Source of the DNA: an uncultured Flavobacteriaceae bacterium
GTDB lineage: Bacteria; Bacteroidota; Bacteroidia; Flavobacteriales; Flavobacteriaceae
NCBI GenBank assembly: GCA_947503105.1
Contig: CANNCM010000003.1
Coordinates: 231,018 to 295,017 of the forward strand
Direction of reading: 5' to 3'
DNA: 64,000 nucleotides
In this document: piece by piece, positions 42,140 through 50,338 of the stretch
How positions within the stretch are numbered: position 1 is the first letter of the stretch
How the letters are laid out: every line of letters starts with the position of its first letter
The notes under the pieces: generated by a model
What the model saw: the letters and a program-made list of their open reading frames with translations, nothing else
Databases searched by the model: none
What the model was told of the DNA's origin: nothing
Made by a program: the position numbers and the translations under genes

Positions 42140-43693
42140 TTAAAGCTCTAATTGATGTGGCTCTTTAAGCAAGTCATCCACCTTTTTTACTGGGTTGAAA
42201 GTGATCAGTGGAACTTCAACAAAAACAGTATTCCAATGTGCCATCCCGCCATTCCATAGTCCTGGACGTTCAAGAGTTTTGAGCTTTTTGCCATATTTGT
42301 TTTTAATCGCTACAAAATGGGTCTTAGCGTCTATAAATTGTTCTAAATCATACTTTTGCCCTTTGTAATCTTTGACACCACAAACTATATCTACAGGATT
42401 AAAATGTGTAGCAGATTTTAAAATCTTGTGTTGACTTTCAGATTTTGTATTGATTTGATTCATTTCTACAATTTGCAAACTCAACTCACCATTTTCATGC
42501 TTCACCCAAAAAGGACCACCACCGGGCTCTCCTTCATTTTTGACCATACCACAAACACGTATCGGTCGGTGGATTCGCGTTTTGAGATATTCTATTTTAT
42601 AATGATTTGCATATTTTTCAAACTCTGTTGAAATATGTACATTGAGTTGATCCGAAAGAAAATTTGCGATGTCATTTATTTTTTCTTCTGAGATTTCTGA
42701 TTGATCAAGAGCATGAGCATACTCAAAAATTTGCAATTGAATTTTTAGCAAGTAGCCTCCCAAAATTGTTTTGTGATACACCATTTTATCCATACAATGT
42801 TGCATCATGACATTATCGATATTTTTTATAAAAATTAGGTCTGCATCAATCGAATTCAAATTGTGAATTAGTGCCCCATGACCTGATGGACGAAACAACA
42901 ATTTACCATCAACCCTAAAAGGAATATCATCTACTGTTGTTGCAATAGTGTCTGTTTTTGGGTCTTGAAAAGAATAAGAAACATCAAAAGATGTGTTGGT
43001 TTTAGATTCAACGATTTTTTTGATGGATTTATAATGCTCATCAAAGCGTTTATGATGTTGATTTGAAATTGTAAAATGCAATGTTGCATTGCCGTTTACA
43101 GCAGCATAATGACTCGCCTCTACAAGATGTTCTTCAAAGGCCGTCGTGATGTGGGTTTTGTAATTGTGATAAGGCAATAATCCTTTGGGGTATTCCCCAA
43201 AATTAAAATGTTCTTTTGACAATAAAAGTTCCACAAACAACAGGCGTCTTTTGTCCAAAGACATCGATTTATAATCAGGATATTGTTTTTTTAGTTCTTC
43301 AAAAATCTCATCGTGGAAGGGCAACTTTTCTACAGTAAGAAAAAACAAAAAAAGGTCCACACTTTTTGTTCTATTAACGTAAGCGTTAATGGATTCTTTT
43401 TGTATGTCATAACGCTCCAAAAAAGAATACAGACTTTTGAACATTCGAGAAGCAGCACCAGACGCAGGAACAAATTTGACAATCGCTTTTTTTTGCTTTT
43501 GGGTTTCGAAAAATGTTGAGAACTGCTTGGACTTCACTTCCGAAAATCGCACAATACCATCTCCAATAGTCGCAGGAGCATGTAAATTGATTTTAGGTTT
43601 TTTGGATGTAAAATGTGATAACTGATGTTCTATCATTTTTACATCCAACCCTTTTTGTTGAATTTGCTGTATGTCTGCTTTAGTAAATTTCAA
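42140..43693 (-). CDS. DUF4301 protein
   Basis: 517 residues, matching the DUF4301 family in length and in conserved blocks: FTKADIQQIQQKGLD, VKFVPASGAASRMFKSLYSF, FRPSGHGALIHNLNSIDADLIFIKNIDNV and RVCGMVKNEGEPGGGPFWV. The GAASRM and DNV segments resemble nucleotidyltransferase (sugar-1-phosphate) folds, but no function is established. It overlaps the P-loop kinase gene by 4 bp on the minus strand and ends upstream of the TPP riboswitch. Confidence 0.88.
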   Translation of the reverse strand: MKFTKADIQQIQQKGLDVKMIEHQLSHFTSKKPKINLHAPATIGDGIVRFSEVKSKQFSTFFETQKQKKAIVKFVPASGAASRMFKSLYSFLERYDIQKESINAYVNRTKSVDLFLFFLTVEKLPFHDEIFEELKKQYPDYKSMSLDKRRLLFVELLLSKEHFNFGEYPKGLLPYHNYKTHITTAFEEHLVEASHYAAVNGNATLHFTISNQHHKRFDEHYKSIKKIVESKTNTSFDVSYSFQDPKTDTIATTVDDIPFRVDGKLLFRPSGHGALIHNLNSIDADLIFIKNIDNVMMQHCMDKMVYHKTILGGYLLKIQLQIFEYAHALDQSEISEEKINDIANFLSDQLNVHISTEFEKYANHYKIEYLKTRIHRPIRVCGMVKNEGEPGGGPFWVKHENGELSLQIVEMNQINTKSESQHKILKSATHFNPVDIVCGVKDYKGQKYDLEQFIDAKTHFVAIKNKYGKKLKTLERPGLWNGGMAHWNTVFVEVPLITFNPVKKVDDLLKEPHQLEL

Positions 43694-44259
43694 TGCTGAG
43701 TTTCAATGAGGTTGTCAATATACGTTATTGCTGATAATAATCGTTCTTCGTGTGCTCCAAAAAGCTTAATGTATGGCAATTTTTGTGTTCTAAGTGCTGT
43801 TTCGAAGTGGTGATACATCAACTCGCGTTCATGTGGTTTATCACGCAAATCATCTTTTACCCAAGGAACGTCAATTCCGCATAAAAAGTATAAATCGTAA
43901 TGATTTTTTATGGAATATAATTCAATTTTGGAATCGCAAAACCCATCAAAATAAACTTCAGAATACACTTTTGATTGTAATAAATTGGTATCACAAATGA
44001 GTACTTTGTTGGCCTTTTGTGCCAATTCGTTTTCCAATTTCATTTGCCCTTTTGCAATAGGAATCAAATCGTTTTTAGTACATATTTCTTGTTCTCGATC
44101 CCATTTATCTTGTAGAAATTCTCGTGCATATTCAGGTACAAAGACTGTTTTGTAATATGCGGCCAAAGCTCTAGAAAGTGTTGTTTTTCCAGTGGATTCT
44201 GGGCCAAAAAGAACCACCTTTAGGCAGCTGGCTGTCGTTTGTTCAAATGTTTTTTCCAT
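43690..44259 (-). CDS. NadR-like P-loop kinase (AAA_28/ribosylnicotinamide kinase type)
   Basis: 189 residues from ATG at 44259, which overlaps the 3' end of pnuC by 40 bp; a GTG nearer the pnuC stop is an alternative. The P-loop is FGPESTGKTTLSRALA, followed by VPEYAREFL, and then ICDTNLLQSKVYSEVYF and FLCGIDVPWVKDDLRD, all features of the RNK half of NadR. The nucleotidyltransferase half of NadR is absent. Next to PnuC, a vitamin-precursor kinase role (nicotinamide riboside or thiamine) is likely. The substrate cannot be told apart by sight. Confidence 0.85.
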   Translation of the reverse strand: MEKTFEQTTASCLKVVLFGPESTGKTTLSRALAAYYKTVFVPEYAREFLQDKWDREQEICTKNDLIPIAKGQMKLENELAQKANKVLICDTNLLQSKVYSEVYFDGFCDSKIELYSIKNHYDLYFLCGIDVPWVKDDLRDKPHERELMYHHFETALRTQKLPYIKLFGAHEERLLSAITYIDNLIETQH

Positions 44260-44849
44260 TCTTGATAACCTAAAATTGCTAAAATCAAAAATACGATAAA
44301 TTGAATTCCAGAAAATCCAAGTCCTTTTATAAAGTACAAAGGTATCGAGATTATATTTCCTACAATCCAAAATAACCAATGTTCTATTTTTTTATTGGCC
44401 ATGAGCCACATCGCAGCAAAGAAAATTCCTGTAGTAAACGTATCAAAATAATCTGTAATTTGATGAAATCTATCAAAATAAATATAAACTAGAACAACAA
44501 AAGCTGCAGTAGTGCTAAATATGAGTATCGCTTTGCTTATGTCTTTTGCATTAGAATTGGAGATTTCAATTTTATCGCCATCTATTTGTTTTCGCCACAT
44601 ATACCATCCATACAAACTCATTATTGTATAATATATATTAATAATTGCATCGCCATAAAGCACAAAGTGATAACATATATAAACGTATAGTATAGTGCTT
44701 ACAATGCCCGTAGGAAAAACTAAGATATGCTCATTTTTGGCAAACCACACACTCAATATGCCCAAAATGACAGCCAAAAGTTCTAAGCAAATATTTAGCA
44801 CGCTTGCAGTGGCATAAGGCGCAGTAAAAAATTCAACAATTTCATTCAT
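44220..44849 (-). CDS. pnuC: PnuC/PnuT-family vitamin-precursor transporter
   Basis: 209 residues from ATG at 44849, a start supported by the 4-bp overlap with the upstream gene. Seven hydrophobic helices are seen, with family motifs GILSVWFAKNEHILVFPTGIVSTILYVYI, YGWYMWR and LWMANKKIEHWLFWIVGNIISIPLYF (in part). Close relatives carry nicotinamide riboside (PnuC) or thiamine (PnuT). With a kinase gene following and a TPP-regulated receptor in the same block, thiamine is a possible substrate. Confidence 0.88.
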   Translation of the reverse strand: MNEIVEFFTAPYATASVLNICLELLAVILGILSVWFAKNEHILVFPTGIVSTILYVYICYHFVLYGDAIINIYYTIMSLYGWYMWRKQIDGDKIEISNSNAKDISKAILIFSTTAAFVVLVYIYFDRFHQITDYFDTFTTGIFFAAMWLMANKKIEHWLFWIVGNIISIPLYFIKGLGFSGIQFIVFLILAILGYQEWKKHLNKRQPAA

Positions 44850-45478
44850 CGCAAAGGAGTTGTTATGGCGCAACCAAAGCCCTCAAATTCTAAAAAAAAG
44901 GCTTCGAACCGTTGGCGTTTTTTGCCGTCTAAAATCCAGGCTACTGTGGTGGTGTTTTCTTCCCCGAAAGGAGTCACTAAAAAATGTTTTTTGAAAGACA
45001 TACCAGGTGTTGCATAAAGTTTATATAGCGCTTCCTTGATGCACCAAATCCAAGTTAATTTTTGAATATAATGAGCGTTGTTTTTTCTTAAAAAACAATC
45101 TTCAAAACCAATAAACTTTGATGCGATTTTAGTTATTTTTTCTCTTTGTTTCTCGATGTCAATGCCAACAGGACTGGAGCTCACTACAACGGCCGAAAAC
45201 GTGTATGAATGTGTAATGGAAATATAGCGGCCATCTGTTAGATGTGGTTTCCCATTCTTATCATAAAAAAGATCAAAATCTGAGTATCCAAAGGCTTTCA
45301 ACAACAAACGTACGCTTAAAAACCCTCTTTGATGAAGTTCACTTTTCATCGCCTTCACCCTATCGAAGCTTTCCTTTTTGAGGGTAATATGTTGCATTAA
45401 TTCCTCATAAGATTCCGTAATGCTCCATATTTTAACATTAGTTTGTGAATTTATAGATATGGATTTATAAACTGGCAT
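44846..45478 (-). CDS. 4'-phosphopantetheinyl transferase (Sfp type)
   Basis: 210 residues. The Sfp/AcpS-type magnesium site is PVGIDIEKQREKI, and the second motif is WIWCIKEALYKLY. The N-terminal half carries the LLKAFGYSDFDLFYDKNGKPHL and YISITHSYTFSAVVVS pattern. It attaches phosphopantetheine to acyl or peptidyl carrier proteins. It is the first gene of this minus-strand run and overlaps pnuC by 4 bp. The carrier protein is not in the window. Confidence 0.9.
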   Translation of the reverse strand: MPVYKSISINSQTNVKIWSITESYEELMQHITLKKESFDRVKAMKSELHQRGFLSVRLLLKAFGYSDFDLFYDKNGKPHLTDGRYISITHSYTFSAVVVSSSPVGIDIEKQREKITKIASKFIGFEDCFLRKNNAHYIQKLTWIWCIKEALYKLYATPGMSFKKHFLVTPFGEENTTTVAWILDGKKRQRFEAFFLEFEGFGCAITTPLR

Positions 45479-45501
45479 ATGAGATTTAAAAAGTTAATAC
45501 C

Positions 45502-45509
45502 TATCTTTG
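45502..45509 (+). promoter_or_regulatory. Possible -7 box for ahcY
   Basis: TATCTTTG followed by C matches the Bacteroidota -7 consensus TAnnTTTG. It lies about 80 bp upstream of the ahcY ATG. No clear -33 TTG is found at 19-20 bp, so support is partial. Confidence 0.4.
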
Positions 45510-45589
45510 CAAAAGAATTAAAACCTGAAACGAAAGTACACTATTTTGGTCATTTATAACAAAGTAGTCTTCAATTAAAATTTGAACAT

Positions 45590-46906
45590 ATGAGCGTCAA
45601 AACCATCCCTTATGTCCCCTTCAAAGTAAAAGACATGTCTCTTGCAGACTGGGGAAGAAAAGAAATTGAATTGGCTGAGGCAGAAATGCCAGGTCTTATG
45701 AGTCTTAGAGAAGAATACAAAGACAGTCAGCCACTAAAAGGGGCTCGTATTGCTGGATGCCTTCACATGACCATTCAAACCGCAGTACTCATTGAAACCC
45801 TTGTGGCCCTTGGTGCAGAGGTAACGTGGAGTTCTTGTAATATTTTTTCTACGCAAGATCAAGCCGCCGCCGCCATTGCAGCAGCGGGAATTCCTGTTTA
45901 TGCTTGGAAAGGTATGAACGAAGAAGAGTTTGACTGGTGTATAGAACAAACTTTATTTTTTGGCGAAGATCGCAAACCTCTTAACATGATTTTGGATGAT
46001 GGTGGCGATTTGACCAATCTTGTTTTTGATCATTACCCAGAACTTACTCCTGGGATTAATGGATTGAGTGAAGAAACTACAACAGGTGTACACCGTTTGT
46101 ATGAACGCATGAAAAATGGCACTTTGGCCATGCCTGCCATCAACGTAAATGATTCCGTAACAAAAAGCAAGTTTGACAACAAATATGGTTGTAAAGAAAG
46201 TGCTGTAGATGCCGTTCGCAGAGCAACGGATACAATGCTGGCCGGAAAACGCGTTGTCGTTTGTGGATATGGTGATGTTGGAAAAGGAACTGCGGCTTCG
46301 TTTAGAGGAGCAGGCAGTATCGTAACCATTACAGAAATAGATCCTATTTGTGCGCTTCAAGCCGCAATGGACGGATTTGAGGTCAAAAAACTAGAGACTG
46401 TTCTTCCTGTCTCAGACATTGTGGTTACGGCTACAGGAAACAAAGACATTGTACAAAGGCAGCACTTCCAAGCGATGAAAGACAAGACTATTGTGTGTAA
46501 CATTGGACACTTTGACAATGAAATTGATATGGCATGGCTTAACGAAAATTATGGCCATACCAAAAACGAAATCAAAGCACAGGTCGATAAATATACCGTA
46601 GATGGCAACGACATTATCATTTTGGCCGAAGGCCGATTGGTAAATTTAGGGTGTGCTACTGGACACCCTAGTTTTGTAATGAGTAATTCGTTTACCAATC
46701 AAGTGTTGGCGCAAATAGAATTGTGGAATAACAAAGACGCCTATGAAAATAAAGTCTATATGTTACCAAAACATTTAGATGAAAAAGTAGCAAAACTTCA
46801 CCTTGAAAAAATTGGCGTAGAGCTTACAGAGCTTCGAAAAGAACAAGCAAGCTATATTGGTGTAAAACAACATGGACCATTTAAACCAGAATATTATCGC
46901 TATTAA
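45590..46906 (+). CDS. ahcY: Adenosylhomocysteinase
   Basis: 438 residues, typical length for the family. Substrate-binding motifs [17 protein letters not shown] and [17 protein letters not shown] lie near the N-terminus. The NAD-binding segment [20 protein letters not shown] is central, and the C-terminal motif [37 protein letters not shown] is intact. It hydrolyses S-adenosylhomocysteine to adenosine and homocysteine. As a SAM-cycle enzyme it would also serve the ArsS-type operon in the same genome, but the two are not linked. Confidence 0.97.
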   Translation: MSVKTIPYVPFKVKDMSLADWGRKEIELAEAEMPGLMSLREEYKDSQPLKGARIAGCLHMTIQTAVLIETLVALGAEVTWSSCNIFSTQDQAAAAIAAAGIPVYAWKGMNEEEFDWCIEQTLFFGEDRKPLNMILDDGGDLTNLVFDHYPELTPGINGLSEETTTGVHRLYERMKNGTLAMPAINVNDSVTKSKFDNKYGCKESAVDAVRRATDTMLAGKRVVVCGYGDVGKGTAASFRGAGSIVTITEIDPICALQAAMDGFEVKKLETVLPVSDIVVTATGNKDIVQRQHFQAMKDKTIVCNIGHFDNEIDMAWLNENYGHTKNEIKAQVDKYTVDGNDIIILAEGRLVNLGCATGHPSFVMSNSFTNQVLAQIELWNNKDAYENKVYMLPKHLDEKVAKLHLEKIGVELTELRKEQASYIGVKQHGPFKPEYYRY

Positions 46907-46930
46907 TTGATTCTTCAATAAATAAACACA

Positions 46931-46963
46931 AAAAGTCTTAGAAAAATCTAAGGCTTTTTTTTT
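46931..46963 (+). terminator. Intrinsic terminator of ahcY
   Basis: A 12-bp stem with one G-T pair (46931-46942 with 46947-46958) and a 4-nt loop is followed by a long T-run. It sits 24 bp after the ahcY stop. Confidence 0.85.
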
Positions 46964-47033
46964 ATGTCAGCCCTTATAAATTGGCATAATTTTGGTAATA
47001 TTGATGCCATTATAATTATAAACCCAAACTATT

Positions 47034-47897
47034 ATGAAAAAAACAAACCTATTATGTCTTGCCGTTGTATTTATTTCTTTAAACCTGTTGTTTTCCTGCA
47101 CAAAAGATGACAACCCTGTGGTAGCTCATCCCTTCGCTGAAATCAAAGGCGATGCTACATTTCATGGCAATTTCAAAAGTGATATCGTAGTTGTCAATAC
47201 CCAAGGTGGGCCGGAAACAAAATTGGACGATGAATCTTTAAAAGAAACTATAGAGGCCACAAAAACCTCTAGTGCTTTGTATGTAAATGTGCATCAGACG
47301 CAAACTTCAGAACCTCATTTGTTTACAAAAACGGACATTACTTTTAGCAATGCCAAAAAATATGACGAACGTTCGGTTGCACGGCTAAAAAAAGTGATTG
47401 ATTATTTTAAAAAGAAAAAGAAAAAAGTCTATGTCCTTGGTATTTCTTTTGGTGCGTTTATGACACAAGAACTTATTGCCGACTATGGTATTGATAGCGC
47501 CGACGGTTATCTTATTATAGCAGGCCGGTTGGATATAGACGAAGACACCTGGAAGCCCTTTAGCGAAGGTAAAAGAACTACATACGTGTACGATCAAAAC
47601 GGAGGTTATACCATCAATCTTTTTAAAGGTAAGCTGTCTGTAGAAGAAAAAAATATGGCTCGATTGGCTGCTGGACTAGGTTTCAATCGCTATACGGAAC
47701 GTTTAAAAGACGAAAAAGATTTGTCAAAAATTAGATATATATATGGCACTCATGATGATGAAGTAGGACCACTTTCAAAAGAAGAAATTAAATTTTTAGA
47801 GGACAGAAATGTAGGGATAGGCAAAAATCAAGGCGCTAATCATCAAAATGCAATTCAGGCTGGATTAACTATATTGAAAAGTGCTTTTAGGATTTAA
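47034..47897 (+). CDS. Lipoprotein with alpha/beta-hydrolase-like fold
   Basis: 287 residues. The signal peptide ends with the lipobox LLFSC (Cys 22). The mature part has the alpha/beta hydrolase order: a strand (SDIVVVNTQGGP), then VYVLGISFGAFMTQELI with a GxSxG nucleophile elbow, then the acid region YIYGTHDDEVGP, and a His in GANHQNAI near the C-terminus. A Ser-Asp-His triad is therefore plausible. The substrate is unknown. The gene stands alone between two terminators, with a possible -7 box TAATTTTG at 46987-46994. Confidence 0.7.
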   Translation: MKKTNLLCLAVVFISLNLLFSCTKDDNPVVAHPFAEIKGDATFHGNFKSDIVVVNTQGGPETKLDDESLKETIEATKTSSALYVNVHQTQTSEPHLFTKTDITFSNAKKYDERSVARLKKVIDYFKKKKKKVYVLGISFGAFMTQELIADYGIDSADGYLIIAGRLDIDEDTWKPFSEGKRTTYVYDQNGGYTINLFKGKLSVEEKNMARLAAGLGFNRYTERLKDEKDLSKIRYIYGTHDDEVGPLSKEEIKFLEDRNVGIGKNQGANHQNAIQAGLTILKSAFRI

Positions 47898-47917
47898 TAA
47901 ATTTCTAAAATATTAAT

Positions 47918-47948
47918 AAAAAAAGCCGCACAATGTGCGGCTTTAAAT
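47918..47948. terminator. Bidirectional terminator
   Basis: A perfect 10-bp stem (47922-47931 with 47935-47944) with a 3-nt loop is flanked by A- and T-rich runs. It separates the hydrolase-like gene from rpmA, which is convergent. Confidence 0.85.
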
Positions 47949-47963
47949 TTTACTTTTTTTTAA

Positions 47964-48224
47964 TTAAGCTTCAAAAGGAACAACTGAAACATACGATTTG
48001 TTGTTCTTTTTCTTTTCAAACTTAACAAGGCCATCCACTTTGGCGTGAAGGGTATGATCTTTACCAGCATACACATTTTCACCTGGATTGTGTGCAGTAC
48101 CGCGTTGTCTTACAATGATATTTCCTGCCACAGCAGCTTGTCCACCAAAAATTTTGACGCCAAGGCGTTTCGATTCTGATTCTCTACCGTTTTTCGAACT
48201 TCCGACTCCTTTTTTATGTGCCAT
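47964..48224 (-). CDS. rpmA: 50S ribosomal protein L27
   Basis: 86 residues with the standard L27 sequence: [29 protein letters not shown] (in part), then [24 protein letters not shown]. It sits near the peptidyl-transferase centre. It follows rplU by 26 bp on the minus strand, the usual pair. Confidence 0.97.
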   Translation of the reverse strand: MAHKKGVGSSKNGRESESKRLGVKIFGGQAAVAGNIIVRQRGTAHNPGENVYAGKDHTLHAKVDGLVKFEKKKNNKSYVSVVPFEA

Positions 48225-48250
48225 TTTATGTCGATTTTAAATGTTATGTT

Positions 48251-48772
48251 TTAGCTAAGGGCTGCAATTAAATCCGCTTTTTTCATGGCAGAAATTCCAG
48301 TAATTCCTTTAGCTTTCGCTAATTCTTTTAGTTGAGCAACTGTCATTTTGCTAAGGTCTTCCGTTGGTGCTTCTGCTTTTGGAGCACTTGCCTTTGGAGT
48401 GGCTTTAGCTTTTGCAGCTGGTTTTGCCGCTGCTTTCGCTGGAGCAGCTTTTTTTGCTCCTGAAGTTACGATAGTGTCAATTTGGATTTCTGTTAAAGAT
48501 TGACGGTGGCCATTCTTAACTCTGTATCCTTTACGTCTTTTCTTTTTAAAGACAATCACTTTATCACCTTTGAGGTGCTTCAAGACTTTTGCTCCAACTT
48601 GAGCGCCGTCTATAGCTGGGGCGCCTACTGTGACTTTGTCTCCGTCAGACAAAAGAAGAACATTGTCAAAAGCGACTTTCTTTCCTTCTTCTGTTTGCAA
48701 ACGATGAACAAAGACTTTTTGGTCTTTTTCAACTTTAAATTGTTGCCCTGCTATCTCTACAATTGCGTACAT
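48251..48772 (-). CDS. rplU: 50S ribosomal protein L21 with C-terminal Rho-N/SAP-like extension
   Basis: 173 residues, much longer than the roughly 103-residue L21 core. The core (1-106) is typical, with YAIVEIAGQQFKV and KKKRRKGYRVKNGHRQSLTEI. Residues 107-138 form an Ala/Lys/Pro-rich linker. Residues 139-173 (MTVAQLKELAKAKGITGI...ADLIAAL) resemble the helix-extended-helix of Rho N-terminal or SAP/HeH nucleic-acid-binding domains. The extension is found in other Bacteroidota as well. A good promoter lies at 48834-48864. Confidence 0.92.
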   Translation of the reverse strand: MYAIVEIAGQQFKVEKDQKVFVHRLQTEEGKKVAFDNVLLLSDGDKVTVGAPAIDGAQVGAKVLKHLKGDKVIVFKKKRRKGYRVKNGHRQSLTEIQIDTIVTSGAKKAAPAKAAAKPAAKAKATPKASAPKAEAPTEDLSKMTVAQLKELAKAKGITGISAMKKADLIAALS

Positions 48773-48833
48773 AGCGTTACGTTTTTATTAATTTAATTTA
48801 TCAATACCTCGGGATTTTCTCCAAAGGCGGGTG

Positions 48834-48864
48834 CAAATATAATTCTAATAAATTAATATCCAAA
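48834..48864 (-). promoter_or_regulatory. Promoter of rplU-rpmA
   Basis: On the minus strand, TTTG (complement of 48861-48864) is followed after 19 bp by TATATTTG (complement of 48834-48841), matching the Bacteroidota -33 TTG and -7 TAnnTTTG elements and their spacing. The start codon of rplU lies 61 bp downstream of the -7 box. Confidence 0.7.
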
Positions 48865-48997
48865 CTATTTACAGGTATAGTTTTGCTAATTTTATAGCGT
48901 TTAATTATAAAAAACACTATTTTTGAGTTCTGACTGTAACATTTACTAAATTTTTCAGTCTATTAGTAGATATACTTAACACTAAAAAAATAATCTA

Positions 48998-50317
48998 ATG
49001 AAAATTTATTTATGCGCTTTGACTGCTGTGTTATTGATGGCAACTCCTTTGTCTGCACAGGAAGTTAAATTTGAGGAATACGATTTAGATAACGGCATGC
49101 ACGTTATCCTACATCAAGACAATACCGCACCTGTTGTAACAACCTCTGTCATGTACCATGTAGGGGCAAAAGACGAAAACCCAGAACGTACTGGATTTGC
49201 TCACTTTTTTGAGCATTTGCTTTTTGAGGGTACAGTCAACATTCCAAAAGGAGAATGGTTTACAATAGTAAGTTCGAACGGTGGAAGCAATAATGCCAAC
49301 ACAACTGATGACCGAACTTACTATTATGAAGTATTTCCATCTAACAATGTAGAGCTTGGTCTTTGGATGGAATCTGAGCGGCTGCTGCACCCTGTTATCA
49401 ACCAGGATGGTGTAGATACTCAAAATGAAGTAGTAAAAGAAGAGAAGCGTCTAAGAGTAGATAATAGTCCTTATGGCAAGTTTTTGGAGAATGTAAAACT
49501 TCATATGTTTAAAAAACATCCTTACAAAGGAACAACTATTGGAAAAATGGAGCATTTAGATGCTGCAACTTTAGAGGAATTTCAAGCCTTTAATAAAAAA
49601 TACTATGTACCAAACAATGCCACACTAGTGGTTGCTGGAGATATTGATGTCGCTGCGGTCAAAAAAATGATTGAAGATTATTTTGGCCCTATTCCAAGAG
49701 GCGAAGATATAGTCCGAAATTTCCCAAAAGAAGATCCTATAACAGAACCTATTAGTGCCAAAGCTTATGATGCGAATATTCAAATTCCAGCCATTATGGC
49801 GGCCTACAGAACACCTTCTTTTAAGGACAGAGAATCTTATGTTTTAGATATGATTTCCACCTATTTGAGCGATGGTAAAACATCAAAACTTTATAAAAAA
49901 CTAGTTGATGACAAGAAAATGGCACTTCAAGCGGGCGCTATAAACTTAAGTCAAGAAGACTATGGCGTGTATATTTTATTTGGGTTGCCATTGGGCGATA
50001 TTTCTCTGGATACTCTTGTTGAAGAAATGGACGTAGAAATTGAAAAATTAAAGTCAGATTTGATTTCTGAGAGAGACTATCAAAAAATTCAAAACAAATT
50101 TGAAAATGATTTTGTAAGCTCAAATTCTAGCATTGAAGGCATTGCAAACTCATTGGCGCGCTTCCACATGCTGTACGGAGACACCAATTTGATTAATAAT
50201 CAAATTGATATTTATAGATCCATTACTAGAGAAGAAATACAAGCAGTTGCTAAAAAATATTTAAATGCCGATCAGCGTTTATTATTAGAATATTTACCAG
50301 AACCTGCGATAGAATAA
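48998..50317 (+). CDS. M16 zinc peptidase, catalytic subunit
   Basis: 439 residues. A signal peptide (KIYLCALTAVLLMATPLSAQ) is followed by an M16 domain with the inverted zinc motif HFFEH (69-73) and the downstream Glu region NEVVKEEKR (143-151). The second M16 half lies after about residue 215 (VAGDIDVAAVKKMIEDYFG). M16 enzymes are often built from an active and an inactive half or subunit. The next gene, 21 bp downstream, encodes a partner lacking the zinc motif, so a two-subunit periplasmic peptidase is likely. Confidence 0.92.
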   Translation: MKIYLCALTAVLLMATPLSAQEVKFEEYDLDNGMHVILHQDNTAPVVTTSVMYHVGAKDENPERTGFAHFFEHLLFEGTVNIPKGEWFTIVSSNGGSNNANTTDDRTYYYEVFPSNNVELGLWMESERLLHPVINQDGVDTQNEVVKEEKRLRVDNSPYGKFLENVKLHMFKKHPYKGTTIGKMEHLDAATLEEFQAFNKKYYVPNNATLVVAGDIDVAAVKKMIEDYFGPIPRGEDIVRNFPKEDPITEPISAKAYDANIQIPAIMAAYRTPSFKDRESYVLDMISTYLSDGKTSKLYKKLVDDKKMALQAGAINLSQEDYGVYILFGLPLGDISLDTLVEEMDVEIEKLKSDLISERDYQKIQNKFENDFVSSNSSIEGIANSLARFHMLYGDTNLINNQIDIYRSITREEIQAVAKKYLNADQRLLLEYLPEPAIE

Positions 50318-50338
50318 TTTTTTAAAAAAGACATATAC

